NCBI GenBank assembly: GCA_963807015.1
Contig: CAWEAS010000015.1
Span: 1 to 64,000, forward strand
DNA: 64,000 nucleotides
Reading direction: 5' to 3'
DNA from: JAJPKK01 sp963807015
GTDB taxonomy: Bacteria > Pseudomonadota > Alphaproteobacteria > Rhizobiales > Xanthobacteraceae
In this document: positions 54,281 through 63,622 of the stretch, one piece after another
Layout of the letters: every line of letters begins with the position of its first letter
How positions within the stretch are numbered: the stretch's first letter is position 1
Notes under the pieces: generated by a model
The model's input: the letters and a program-made list of their open reading frames with translations, nothing else
Told to the model about the DNA's origin: nothing
Databases searched by the model: none
Program-made: the position numbers and the translations under genes

Positions 54281-54568
54281 TTAGCGGCCGGGGTCCCCCG
54301 GGCTCGGGTAATACTGGCGGACCCTTGACCGCTCTGTGCCAGTAGTCACTGCAGGCGCCCCGCTATAGCCGGGGTTTTGAACGCATCCGCCGCCATTGAG
54401 CCGCTCCGTCGACGCGGCGCATTGTGCGAACGTGCGGAAGCTGCAATCACGGCCTCCTTCGGCTCTTGCGAGCCTGCACCACTCATGTTCATCAGCAATT
54501 GCCGCTGTTTGCTGCGAAACGAGGAGCGCCGCTGACAGCGCCCATCCGACAAAGATCAATTTGCGCAT
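54281..54568 (-). CDS. DUF3551-family small exported protein
   Basis: The 95-residue protein has a signal peptide (LIFVGWALSAALLVSQQTAA) and the DUF3551 pattern 'WCRLARAEGGRDCSFRTFAQC' with paired Cys residues and 'GGGCVQNPGY'. This family is abundant in Bradyrhizobium; the function is unknown. The TAA stop is followed in the same frame by the DUF3768 fragment. Confidence 0.8.
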   Translation of the reverse strand: MRKLIFVGWALSAALLVSQQTAAIADEHEWCRLARAEGGRDCSFRTFAQCAASTERLNGGGCVQNPGYSGAPAVTTGTERSRVRQYYPSPGDPGR

Positions 54569-54630
54569 CGCGTTATCCTTCTCCTAATCCGCGTGGGACA
54601 CCGCCAGTGCACGCCAAACCGCGCGCATTC

Positions 54631-54789
54631 CTAAACATCGCCGGGCGGCTCCATTTCGACGACGATCACATGCCCGCAGCCATCGCATCGAAAACCGCGG
54701 ACCTCAGGAAGTGTCCGAGTTGGAGGCTCCCTGGCGGCCAGTATCATCGGTTGGCCGCACCGTTCGCATCGCGGCGCTTCGTCAGCCAT
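54631..54789 (-). CDS. Small double CxxC protein
   Basis: Fifty-two residues 'MADEAPRCERCGQPMILAA' to 'GFRCDGCGHVIVVEMEP' contain two CxxC pairs, CERC and CDGC, that would bind one zinc ion. It is probably a zinc-ribbon protein. The longer frame to 54921 is not zinc-ribbon-like before this Met. Confidence 0.6.
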   Translation of the reverse strand: MADEAPRCERCGQPMILAAREPPTRTLPEVRGFRCDGCGHVIVVEMEPPGDV

Positions 54790-55005
54790 TCTGCCCCATT
54801 GTACGTAAGCAAAGTTTCGAGCGACGCAGCCCCATCGGCCTGAGGCATCACCAAGCGACGGCCCCAGATTAGACGAAAAGGGCATCGCTTTCTCTGCGAC
54901 ATTTCGGTCGCAGAGCAACAAAACCCCGTTCCGGCGGTCAGTTATGTTGAGTTGACTTGACCGGACAGCACACGGTGCTCAGGGGTCCATGCTCCTGGTT
55001 GGTTC

Positions 55006-55116
55006 GTCTGTGAATCGGCGTCGAACGTGACCCCACCTTTCCCCTCGAAACCGGTTGCTGGTCAAGGATTTGCATTAATGTCGTCGGGGGGCAAAGTGTG
55101 GCGCCGATTCACAGAC
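55006..55116. mobile_element. Small element with 15-base perfect terminal inverted repeats
   Basis: GTCTGTGAATCGGCG at 55006-55020 and its exact complement CGCCGATTCACAGAC at 55102-55116 flank 81 bases. After the left end comes 'tcgaacgtgacccc', which resembles ends of IS21-family elements in Rhizobiales. No transposase frame fits inside, so it would be a non-autonomous or end-only remnant. No clear target-site duplication is visible. Confidence 0.5.
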
Positions 55117-55150
55117 TGCTTGGCCAACCGCTGCCTCGTCCTACTTCAGA

Positions 55151-57304
55151 TCATCGGGCTTTTGGCAATTCATCGAGCAGCAGCGCAGCGGGTTCAGCGC
55201 GATCGCGCGTATACCAAGGGCTGAACGCCCGATCCTCACATTTGTCGGTGGCGTGGCGTTGCAGCAACTTCGCCTTGTCGCGAAAAAACCGCACGCGATT
55301 GGGCCCCGTGTCGTCACTGCCACGCGTTGCCAACTCATGGTGGATCAGCGTTGCGAACGGTGTCCAGACCACCCGATAGCCTCGCTTTACCGCCCGCAAG
55401 CAGAAGTCGATATCGTTGTAGGCAACCGCAAATTCCTGTTCATCGAGCCGTCCCACATCCTCGAGACACGATCGCGATATCAACATGCAGGCCCCGGTGA
55501 CGGCCGTCAGCGACTGGCGCACGTGCAATCTTGCCATCGGCCCAGGATAGCTCTCGCGCTTGCCGATGAACCAGTGACCGGCGAGCCCGCCCAAACCGAT
55601 GATCACGCCGGCATGTTGAAGCCGATGATTTGGGTAAAGCAGCCGCGCGCCGACAATGCCGGTCCCGGGATAGTCGAAGCAGGCGACCATTTCCCGGAGC
55701 CAGTCGCGCTCGATCACTTCGATATCATTATTCAGCAGCAATATTAAATCACCGCTTGCCAGTTCGATGCCGCGATTGACCTGAGCGGAAAAATTAAACG
55801 GGCCTGGGTTGATTTCATAGAAGAAGGGTATGACGCCTCTTTGCATATTAGCATAGAGGTCAAGGACCTGCCTGTCCGTCGTGCCGTTGTCGATCACGAT
55901 GATCTCGAGATCCGGATAGCCGGTTCGTTTCGTCAGATCCGACAATATGCGTGAGATAAGGGAAAACGAGTCGCGATTCGGAATGATGATCGAGACGCGG
56001 GGCCATTGTGTCTTTACGCTATCAAAGCGGACCCGGTGCAGGGTCTTCGCAATCGCCGCGTCGATTGGTGGCGCCGCGCCGCCACGACCATAGTGCTCGG
56101 CGAGTGCCTGCCGCGCGCTTTTGGTGGATCGATCCATGTGTTGCGCCGAGAAGGCGTTTGAGCTTCGCCGCCACCGATAGGCCGGGTACGGCAGATGCTT
56201 GATTTGGTCTGCGGGAAGATCGCGAACGTAGCGCAGCAGAAGATCGTAGTCTTGCGAGCCTTCGTAGCCGGCGCGAAGTCCACCAAGGGACAGCAGGCGC
56301 TCGCGGCGGTAGCACGACAAGTGATTGATGTAATTCACGCCCGATAGCAGAACCTCGTCATACGCGGGCTTGAAAAAATAGAGCTTGGGCTTGAGCTTTT
56401 CATCGGTGACGACTTCGTCGGTATAGATGAGCTGGCAATCCGGGTGGTCTTGAGCCGTTTGAAAGATGAGCTGAACCGCCCCCGGGGTCAGGGCATCGTC
56501 GTGATCGAGAAAGCCGACCCATTGGCCGCGGGCGACCGACAAACCGGCGTTGCACGCCAAAGCGATGCCGCGGTTCTCAGCGCTCCTGACAAGACGAACA
56601 TTGCTGCATTGTTCGTGCGATGATAGCCAGGACCGCGTCGAGGCCAACGTTGATCTGTCATCGGAGAGAATGAGCTCGGCAGCGCCCGCGGGCTGTTTCT
56701 GGAATGAGGCGAGAAGGTCATCAAGAAAGGCAGGCGGCGTGTTGTAGACCGGAACCACAAACGAGATGAACGGCGCCTCCTTGACGAACTCCGGCGGAAT
56801 CGGTGGCGCGGTTCGCTCCGCAAGCTGAACGACAGAGGCAAAATGATCGCCGACGTGCTTGACGCGTCTTTCCTTTTTGGTCCGCTTTTCGTGACTGCCG
56901 TCGATCGTAACGTCGTATGCCGACGCGTGCTCTGCTTTGTTGATGATGTCAGCAAGTTTTGCTTCGCTGTGAGCGCATTTCATCCAAAATCGAAAGCGCT
57001 CTTGATTGGAGCAGGGATCAATTCTGATCCGCCTCACCCGATAGGGTGGTGAGATGCGGATTGTGTAAAGCGAGGGGCCCGCGTGGCGCAATAGCAGGGC
57101 ACTGTCTTCGTCAAAGCCGTTGCCGCGGTCGATGTAAAGTTTGGGGTCCAACGATTCGTCAAGGCTATCGATGAACAGGACCAAGTAGCGTGGGCCGCGC
57201 GGCCAAAACCGGTAAATGAAATGCGGGTCATCGGTTATCGCCTGGTACTCGGACGACCCGATTTTTTTGACGGCAGACTTGGTTTGAAAGGCAAGGAGCG
57301 GCAA
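55151..57304 (-). CDS. Tandem GT2 glycosyltransferase
   Basis: The 717-residue protein has two GT2 domains. The first reads 'ISFVVPVYNTPPAFLDDLL', 'LSDDRSTLASTRSWL' and 'WVGFLDHDDALTPGAVQL'. The second has 'VSIIIPNRDSFSLISRIL', 'IIVIDNGTTDRQVLDLY', 'PFNFSAQVNRGIELASGDL' and 'LLLNNDIEV'. Such double enzymes build rhamnan or O-antigen chains. An N-terminal about 150-residue part is unassigned. It resembles the 683-residue GT2 protein of the capsule region in its second domain. Confidence 0.9.
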   Translation of the reverse strand: MPLLAFQTKSAVKKIGSSEYQAITDDPHFIYRFWPRGPRYLVLFIDSLDESLDPKLYIDRGNGFDEDSALLLRHAGPSLYTIRISPPYRVRRIRIDPCSNQERFRFWMKCAHSEAKLADIINKAEHASAYDVTIDGSHEKRTKKERRVKHVGDHFASVVQLAERTAPPIPPEFVKEAPFISFVVPVYNTPPAFLDDLLASFQKQPAGAAELILSDDRSTLASTRSWLSSHEQCSNVRLVRSAENRGIALACNAGLSVARGQWVGFLDHDDALTPGAVQLIFQTAQDHPDCQLIYTDEVVTDEKLKPKLYFFKPAYDEVLLSGVNYINHLSCYRRERLLSLGGLRAGYEGSQDYDLLLRYVRDLPADQIKHLPYPAYRWRRSSNAFSAQHMDRSTKSARQALAEHYGRGGAAPPIDAAIAKTLHRVRFDSVKTQWPRVSIIIPNRDSFSLISRILSDLTKRTGYPDLEIIVIDNGTTDRQVLDLYANMQRGVIPFFYEINPGPFNFSAQVNRGIELASGDLILLLNNDIEVIERDWLREMVACFDYPGTGIVGARLLYPNHRLQHAGVIIGLGGLAGHWFIGKRESYPGPMARLHVRQSLTAVTGACMLISRSCLEDVGRLDEQEFAVAYNDIDFCLRAVKRGYRVVWTPFATLIHHELATRGSDDTGPNRVRFFRDKAKLLQRHATDKCEDRAFSPWYTRDRAEPAALLLDELPKAR

Positions 57305-57416
57305 TTGTTTGATTCACACTTGGTCAGCGGTGACCGTCCGGAAGTCACGGTACCCGAACGCTATAAAAACAGCACTTGCGGTGCCGACCGACGTGTTCGG
57401 GCAGGTCAGCCGATGC

Positions 57417-58502
57417 TCAAGATCCAGAGTAACGGGTTGCCGCCCGGGTGTCGACGGTGACGGGCGCCAGCGCCGCTTCCTCGCGCGCTCGCGCAGCATA
57501 GTAGTCGGCCGAGAATTTGATCGACCAGCGCCGCAGCAGAGCGCCCGTCCGTTTGCTCAGCGGTTCATCGCCCGCATCCACCGCCTCGTAATGGGCTGAG
57601 TAGCGTCTGACGACTGCCCCCGCCAGCGGCAGATTGGCGAGCTCGTCTGCCGCTCGCCGTAAAAACGCCGACCAGGCCGCCACCGCCATTTGGCTTTGTT
57701 TCGCAAAATGAGCAGACAGACCGGCGAATGGCTGCGCTGCAAACGTGAGCTCTGCCCAGAGGGCGCGTTCGGCCTGCCCATAGCGGTGACCGGTCTTGCG
57801 GACGAGGTGGAACGCGGCGAACCGGCGATACGCCGCGAGCAGCGCCTGGACTAAGGGGTGCTGCCGTGCTTGCGGCCAAGCTGCCGGGTAGACCGGCAGA
57901 GTGAGGAGCTTGCTCTTGGCGAGGCAGGCGGCGACCGGGTGGAAGAGCTGCATCCAGGCCGGCAGCGAGGCGGCTTTGGCCAGCAGCGTGATGTGCACGG
58001 CCGTCGCCGCGCCGAACGAGATCGGCAACCACAGCATGGCACCGCAGATGACCAGCAAGGCATTGCGCGGGCTGAGCGTGCCGCAGGTTTGGAACACCCA
58101 GGCCATGCCGCGTTCGAAGGCATTGTGGACCCACTGCTCGAACGCGCGGTAGCTGATCTTCTTTCGAAGCGCCGCCCAGGTCGTGCCGATCCATGCCCGC
58201 CAGGCCTCGCGGCGCTCCGGCGACAGCGGCAGCAGATTGATGACCGCCCCGAGCACCGCCGTGGTGCCGTCGCCGATGATGCGAAGCGTGAACAACGGGA
58301 TCCGCGCCAATTGCAGGAACAGCGGGAAGGCGAAGTCCAAGGTGCGGACGATAGCGACAAAGGCGGCGTGAAGCACATTCTTGATCGCGACCGCGTTCAC
58401 TGCCACTGGAACGATGATGAGGTCGTCGGCCGCGGCAACAAAGTGCGGCGCGATGCCTGGCCCTGCATCGGATTTCGCTAAATGCGTGCTCGCCTGAATC
58501 AT
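57417..58502 (-). CDS. Large protein of unknown function
   Basis: From the ATG at 58502, the 361-residue product is Ala- and Leu-rich with several hydrophobic stretches (LLVICGAMLWLPISFGAATA, VLHAAFVAIVRTLDFAFPLF) and could be a membrane-associated protein. 'RAWIGTTWAALRKKISYRAF' and 'AYRRFAAFHLVRKTGHRYG' are helical. No family is recognised. It has no partner nearby; the gap on its 5' side to the double-HTH gene is 390 bases. Confidence 0.6.
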   Translation of the reverse strand: MIQASTHLAKSDAGPGIAPHFVAAADDLIIVPVAVNAVAIKNVLHAAFVAIVRTLDFAFPLFLQLARIPLFTLRIIGDGTTAVLGAVINLLPLSPERREAWRAWIGTTWAALRKKISYRAFEQWVHNAFERGMAWVFQTCGTLSPRNALLVICGAMLWLPISFGAATAVHITLLAKAASLPAWMQLFHPVAACLAKSKLLTLPVYPAAWPQARQHPLVQALLAAYRRFAAFHLVRKTGHRYGQAERALWAELTFAAQPFAGLSAHFAKQSQMAVAAWSAFLRRAADELANLPLAGAVVRRYSAHYEAVDAGDEPLSKRTGALLRRWSIKFSADYYAARAREEAALAPVTVDTRAATRYSGS

Positions 58503-58892
58503 CCCACGCCCACCCCAGTTTGAATAAGGCCCCGCCAACCGGCGGCCCGAAACCTTAGGCGATGCCGCGAGCCCTTTACACCGGCCGCGCGGCAACCTCC
58601 TTGTCATGTGATGCGATGTTTGCGGCGTTTCAAAGAGGCTGGGCTGCCGCGGCCCCCATTCGATAAAGGAACCACTCCGCTTACGCCGACCAGGCGGATT
58701 GCGTCGGACATCGACCACCTCGATCCGCCGACGCCACGCACGGCGCATCGCCATCGATCGAGCCGATCGAACAAGTGTGCACCGGAGTGTCGTTGCTGAG
58801 GGCCAAGATTGGGTTCATCCTTTTCAGCCGCAGCGTGTGTTACATTCGCCCAGTGAAGCCCGCCAAGAGGCGTCCGCCGAGAGAATTCGTCC
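58503..58892. other. Intergenic region between divergent genes
   Basis: It separates the large unknown protein (minus) from the double-HTH regulator (plus) and should hold both promoters. No gene or strong repeat is seen. Confidence 0.45.
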
Positions 58893-59312
58893 GTGCCGTC
58901 TGAAACGCCAGGAGATCTCCTCGACGAGGAGACGGTCCTTGGCCAGCTTGCAGAAAAAATAGCAAATGCCGGCGGGCAAGCGGAGTGGGCGCGGCAGACC
59001 GGCGTCGACAGGAGCACGCTCAATCAAGTCCTGCGCGGAAGACGACCCATCACGAAACAAATCATCAATGCACTCGGACTGAGAAAGGTCACGTTGCCGA
59101 GCGAAAAAGAACTGGTAAAGCGCCTAAGAGCTGAGGTGGCACGAGCCGGCAGCCATGCCGAATACGCCCGCCGCGTGGGGCTCGACCGAACTTATTTGAC
59201 GCATGTGCTGAACGGTAGAAGGCCGGGAGCGGAAATCAGCAAAGCCCTCAACATCGCTACGGTCGTCAGATACGTCCGCGAAACATCGGCTGAGCCGCTA
59301 CAAGGCGCCTGA
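58893..59312 (+). CDS. Regulator with two tandem helix-turn-helix domains
   Basis: The 139-residue protein has two alike halves: 'GGQAEWARQTGVDRSTLNQV' and 'GSHAEYARRVGLDRTYLTHV', each followed by an 'LxGRRP' turn. They align along some 45 residues, so the protein is an internal duplication of an XRE-like fold and could bind a palindrome as one chain. The start is a GTG. No cofactor domain is present. Targets are unknown; it might control the divergent neighbour. Confidence 0.75.
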   Translation: MPSETPGDLLDEETVLGQLAEKIANAGGQAEWARQTGVDRSTLNQVLRGRRPITKQIINALGLRKVTLPSEKELVKRLRAEVARAGSHAEYARRVGLDRTYLTHVLNGRRPGAEISKALNIATVVRYVRETSAEPLQGA

Positions 59313-59700
59313 GTCTCCAGAGGGCACGACACCGGTTTGTCAGATCTGGGACCGGGCACCCCGCCCCGAACGAGATCGACAGCTGCAAATAGCACACCGC
59401 AACCGTTTCGACGCGAGCCTTATGCGACATCGGCTGCTCGGTAGAGAATACTCGTGCTGCGAGCACAGCTGAGGCGACGGGCATAGCGGTGCGGCACCCG
59501 GAACTAGCGATCTTGATGTGAGGTGCTGCACAAACCTGTCCGAGCCAGACAAGAAGAATGCCCTCACTGAGGGCCGCTGGCCGTTTTGTGAATCCACAAG
59601 TTTGGCTGGCCGGCGTGCTCGCCCTCGTCGCTGATCACACCATCCACAGGCACCTGCCATGGAACTGGGCCGCCGAGAGGGCGCATCGTAAAGTGGCGGC
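59313..59700. other. Gene-free region
   Basis: About 390 bases before the pRiA4b-type gene hold no recognised coding sequence. Confidence 0.45.
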
Positions 59701-60306
59701 ATGAGTGCCGATACCATCGCCCGCATCAAAATCACCCTCGACAACGTCAAGCCCGCCGTCCTGCGTCGCATCGAGGTGCCGTTCGACATTCGGCTCGACC
59801 GGCTGCACTTGACTATCCAGGCAGCCATGGGCTGGACCAACAGCCACCTCTACGTGCTCCATGCCGGCGACGTCGGCTGGAGCACGCCCGATCCCGATGC
59901 GGATTGGGCCGCCGACTTTCTCGACGCCCGCAAGGCGCAACTCGGCGACGTCCTCGAAGACATTGGCACGAAGAAGCTCGTGTACCTCTATGACTTCGGC
60001 GACGGCTGGAAGCACACAATCACGATCGATGAACTCGCCGATCCGGAGCCGGGCGTACTCTATCCGCGCCTGATCGACGTCACCGGCCGCTGCCCTCCGG
60101 AAGACTGCGGCGGTCCCTGGGGCTACGCTGAACTCCTCGCCGCCATCAACGACCCCAGACACGCGCGACATGCCGAGCTCACGGAATGGATTGGCGATTA
60201 CTTCGATCCCAATGCCAACGAGGCCGAGTCGCTCACAGCGGAAGTCGCCACCCTCGCCAAAAGCTGGGGCCGAAAGTCCGTCAGCAAGAGCGGGCGACGC
60301 CGCTAA
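59701..60306 (+). CDS. pRiA4b ORF-3-like protein
   Basis: The 201-residue protein begins 'IARIKITLDNVKPAVLRRIE' and continues 'LHLTIQAAMGWTNSHLYVLH', 'YLYDFGDGWKHTITID' and 'PPEDCGGPWGYAELLAAIND', the hallmark blocks of the plasmid pRiA4b ORF-3 family. Function is unknown, and the family is often carried on mobile DNA. It lies tail to tail against a truncated DUF2235 gene, 4 bases away, suggesting that its arrival cut that gene. Confidence 0.9.
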   Translation: MSADTIARIKITLDNVKPAVLRRIEVPFDIRLDRLHLTIQAAMGWTNSHLYVLHAGDVGWSTPDPDADWAADFLDARKAQLGDVLEDIGTKKLVYLYDFGDGWKHTITIDELADPEPGVLYPRLIDVTGRCPPEDCGGPWGYAELLAAINDPRHARHAELTEWIGDYFDPNANEAESLTAEVATLAKSWGRKSVSKSGRRR

Positions 60307-60309
60307 CCC

Positions 60310-60825
60310 GTGGCTTTCACCGGAGGGGTTTCTGTCTTTGGTGCAATCACTGAGTAACGCGCCGCCGCCCTCCTGGGTCGGTATTCCCGAATAACAAAGC
60401 GCGGTTGCCACGCAGCGGACAGTGTAGGCCCCGCGGCTGAATCCCAACAGAAAAATGCGGTCGCCCGGCCGCCAGAGTTGGATGACCTCCGCATAGCAAT
60501 CGATGATGTTGCGTGTGACGCCGAGGCCGGTCGCCTGGCTCACATAATTATAAATCTTTCGCCCGAGGGAATTTACGCCCGTGCCCGTCGGGCGTGTGCC
60601 AAGGCCCGCATCGTAGAAAGCGAGCTGGCGTTCGGGCGAAACGCAGGCATCCGGACAACAGCGCGCAGCGCGATACAGCTTGTAAACGTTAGTCCGCGCT
60701 TCGTCGAAATAGACGCCGCCGCGCTGTCCGGTGCCGTCCGACAAAATGACGATGTTGCGGCCGGCCGGGCCCGCAGCGGGATCTGGTGGAGCGGCAGCGA
60801 CGATTGCCTCCCCATTTATCTGCAC
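60310..60825 (-). pseudogene. Truncated DUF2235 (T6SS-lipase-like) gene
   Basis: From a GTG start the frame gives the N-terminal half of a DUF2235 hydrolase: 'NIVILSDGTGQRGGVYFDE', 'RTNVYKLYRAARCC', 'FYDAGLGTRPTG' and 'FLLGFSRGAYTVRCVA' with the G-x-S-x-G nucleophile. Full proteins continue for about 200 more residues; here similarity stops at 'PTQEGGGALLSDCTKDRNP', right at the pRiA4b-type gene. The frame continues as antisense of that gene. It is probably inactive. Confidence 0.8.
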
Positions 60826-61117
60826 CGACGCTACTCAACCTGCGATGGTTCATCTTTTTGCGCGCTTTTTCCACAGTCGAAAGACAATGACGCGGGGCAG
60901 ATAAGGTTACTGCCGCGCGGCCCGCTCTATCTGCCGCTCCAGTCGTGTCACACCAGACAGCTTTTGCTAGTCATCTCGAGCATTTCCGCTGGACCCCAAT
61001 CAGCGGACCTAACGGAGCGAGATCGCCTCGTCGCAGTTGGGCCAATTTGAGACACGGTCCGTGTGTCAACGGAGCCACAGCGGCGGCGGCGCGCCATGGT
61101 GAGTTCGCTTGACGCTG
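60826..61117. other. Short gap
   Basis: Upstream of the DUF2235 fragment; no gene is seen. Confidence 0.4.
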
Positions 61118-61265
61118 CTACCGCTGCATCCAGTCGCTGAAGATCGCCTGCCACATGCCGTCGGCCTTGATCGCGGCGACGCCGCGATCAAGCCGAGTCA
61201 GCAGCTCGCCATGCTGCCCTTTGCGGACCACTACGGTGCGGTCATGTCGAGACAACCGTCTGCAC
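61118..61265 (-). pseudogene. 3' fragment of an amino-acid ABC binding-protein gene
   Basis: The minus strand reads 'VVVRKGQHGELLTRLDRG', 'VAAIKADGMWQAIFSDWMQR' and stop, the C-terminal signature of periplasmic family-3 solute-binding proteins (LxxIxxDGTxxxIxxKW). No upstream part or transporter gene remains. Confidence 0.65.
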
Positions 61266-61370
61266 GATCACCGCGTTACGCCCCGCCTCGAAACGATGCT
61301 CGCCGCCCTAGGCCCAGATGCCCTCTCGGCGATATGCTGAGGTGCCATCAATGCAAGGGGAGATGTATTC

Positions 61371-61667
61371 ATGACAGCGTTCAACGCCGTTCGCTTTCGA
61401 GTGAAGCCAGGGCGTGACCAGGAATTCCTTGACGCGCACAAGAACGTAGCAGCCGATTGGCCCGGTCTCAGGCATGTCAACATCATCAAAACCGGGGACC
61501 GCGCTTACTGCATCATTGCCGAGTGGGACGATATGGACGCGCTCGGGAAGGCACGCCCCGACATGGTCGCCACCCTCAACTCGTTTCGAGACACGCTCGA
61601 AGACCTCGGCGGCGGCTTAGGCGTCACCGATGCAGTTTCAGGGTCGGTCGTGCTGGCGCTCAAATAG
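61371..61667 (+). CDS. ABM-fold-like small protein
   Basis: Ninety-eight residues, 'FNAVRFRVKPGRDQEFLDAH' and 'YCIIAEWDDMDALGKARPD', fit a dimeric ferredoxin-like fold of the antibiotic-biosynthesis-monooxygenase type. A GGGGAGA site precedes the ATG. Whether it is an enzyme is unknown. It stands alone. Confidence 0.65.
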   Translation: MTAFNAVRFRVKPGRDQEFLDAHKNVAADWPGLRHVNIIKTGDRAYCIIAEWDDMDALGKARPDMVATLNSFRDTLEDLGGGLGVTDAVSGSVVLALK

Positions 61668-61945
61668 GCGGTCCCGCATCTCCGGCTTGTGCCGGGCCGA
61701 TTCTCGCGGCCGGACATCTGCCGCCCGGCTACGCGGCGGGCGGGCGTTCCTCGCGCCGCTGCGAAACTTTACGGCCAGACGATCGGTGTGCAGCGCCATG
61801 TCTTGCTGCGGTGCCCGGTCGAGCGCGGGTTAGCTGGCTAGGCCATCGAACCATCAGGTCAACTACATCATCGGGATGGTAATGCACTCAGATGCAGCGC
61901 TAAAATCACCTTGCGATGGCTCAACCAGAAAACCGGGAGCTGAAC

Positions 61946-62155
61946 ATGGGACGCAAATTCATCGACTGCCGTGCATTCCCAAGTGAGATGAATTGCACGA
62001 TCGCGCTCAGCGCCGACACCGAGGCGGAATTGCTGGAGGCTGCGGTCCAACATGCTGTGGCCGTACACAAGCATCAGGACACGCCCGACCTGCGGCAGAT
62101 GATCAAGAGCGCAATGAAGGACGGCACGCCCCCAATCGAGCCTCCGCGTGCCTGA
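61946..62155 (+). CDS. DUF1059-family small protein
   Basis: From the ATG at 61946, preceded by GGGAGC, the 69-residue protein reads 'MGRKFIDCRAFPSEMNCTIA' and 'LLEAAVQHAVAVHKHQDTPD', which is DUF1059. The two Cys residues and the length are typical. Function is unknown; the family is common in soil bacteria. Confidence 0.8.
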   Translation: MGRKFIDCRAFPSEMNCTIALSADTEAELLEAAVQHAVAVHKHQDTPDLRQMIKSAMKDGTPPIEPPRA

Positions 62156-63225
62156 TACGGTCTCGCTCGGAGGCCGTTGAGTCGAGACCCGATGTGAGGT
62201 CAGCTTCGGGTCAAACTGCGTCATCGAACTTCGTGACTGGTGCGGAAGAACTTGGTCAGATACCGGACGCCACGGCTCGACGAACGGTCATCGACGGTCG
62301 ACCGCACCACGCGCCACGACTTGGTGACGTGGCTGCGGCCAGCTTGGTGACCCTGACCACGACGGCGTGAGCGGCCTCGACGATCAGGCTCAGAGATATG
62401 GGCGCGGGCGAATCCATGCCGTCACCCGTCGGGCACCGGGCCGGAGCGCCTGATCCACCGCGGCAGGCGGCGGCAGCGCTCCCAGCGCATCCCCGGCGGC
62501 CTGACTTGGCTACCGTCCGCCGCGTCGTACGTGAAGGTGAGGTCGGTCCCGCCGTTGACGAGCACCAGCAACGCCTCGCGCGGGTCGCCGCCCGGCGGGG
62601 CGAGGTAGCGGCGCTTAGTGATGTCTGCCACGGTAGCGCTGGCCCGCTTGTGGGCGCGGTCGATCGCCATCAGCGCCGGCTCGATGACCCGCCAGGTGTC
62701 GTTCTTGGACGCGAGGTGGTTGGCGGCCTCGTCCTCATGGCGTTGTTGAGGTGATCTTGGCCACGGCGGCCGCCAGCGCCGCTACCTCGTCGTCCGGCAC
62801 CATCTCGTAGGTGACGCGGTCTGCGGCGTAATGCCGGGAAATCGCCCTGGGGTCGATGCTGGGGCTCGGTCCCCTTGGTGATGGAAGGGGTGTTGGGGTA
62901 CTCGCGTCATCTGCTCCTCCTCCGCTAGTGGGTGGTGGGGTCGGGGTCGTCAGTGGTGGCGCGGACGGCGGCGGCGCCGTAGAGCTTGCTCGATATCTTC
63001 TCCAGCCAGACCGGCTCCTCCTCCGTTAGCCGGTCGAGATCCGCCGCGGTGGGCTTGGCCTGCGCCAGCGATCCTCTTTCCAGCGGCGGCGCGCCTGTCC
63101 GAATACCTCAGTGCGCAGCGAAAGCCTCTCGGGCGGCTCGCCACGGCAAAGAGCGGCGACCGGCGGATTTGTGGTTAGACTGCATGTTTGGTCCGTGCGC
63201 GAAGGAGCGTTGGAGGGAGTGGGCT
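62156..63225. other. Degraded region of unknown origin
   Basis: A minus-strand coding-like track (RAISRHYAADRVTYEMVPDD, then NHLASKNDTWRVIEPALM, then ITKRRYLAPPGGDPREALLV) runs through three frames between about 62900 and 62440, so a former gene of unknown family may lie here. Its base composition is more GC-rich than the neighbourhood. I cannot name it. Confidence 0.35.
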
Positions 63226-63483
63226 GTGGCAGATGATGAAAGAGCTTCGGAGACGTGCCTGCACTGCGAGATCAATGACCTCGTTCAAGAGCACGTCGAG
63301 CGGCACCCGGAAATCGATGCCGGCGAGATTGCGGCGCGGCTAGCGGAGAGTTTTGCCGATCTCATTCTATCGGTGGCGGAGGATCAGCAGGGGAAATTGT
63401 TCGCTGCAGCGCTCGCGCATCTGAGTCATGCATTCCTCGAAAAGGGCGACGAGAAGGCCGAGGGGCATGATCGGCGGCACTGA
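63226..63483 (+). CDS. Small hypothetical protein
   Basis: The GTG at 63226 follows GGAGGGAGT and gives 85 residues (CLHCEINDLVQEHVERHPE, IAARLAESFADLILSVAED). It has a CxxC near the N terminus and a helical rest. The family is not recognised. It lies just upstream of the phasin-like gene and may be its neighbour in an operon. Confidence 0.6.
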   Translation: MADDERASETCLHCEINDLVQEHVERHPEIDAGEIAARLAESFADLILSVAEDQQGKLFAAALAHLSHAFLEKGDEKAEGHDRRH

Positions 63484-63622
63484 GAAGCTCGAACCGCCGC
63501 CCCGCAGTGTGATTGGGTGGCGCGCCCCCTTGACCTCCCTGAGCACGGGCATCAAGCTGATGTCGCGGGCGAGGGTACTCGAGAAACGGGAGTCGGCTGT
63601 GGCATCTGCAAGCGAGAACCCA

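Noticed and set aside
60300..60310. Continuation of the DUF2235 frame through the pRiA4b gene as a real 396-residue protein
   Set aside because: The part beyond the DUF2235 match is the antisense of a well-supported gene and has no similarity to DUF2235.
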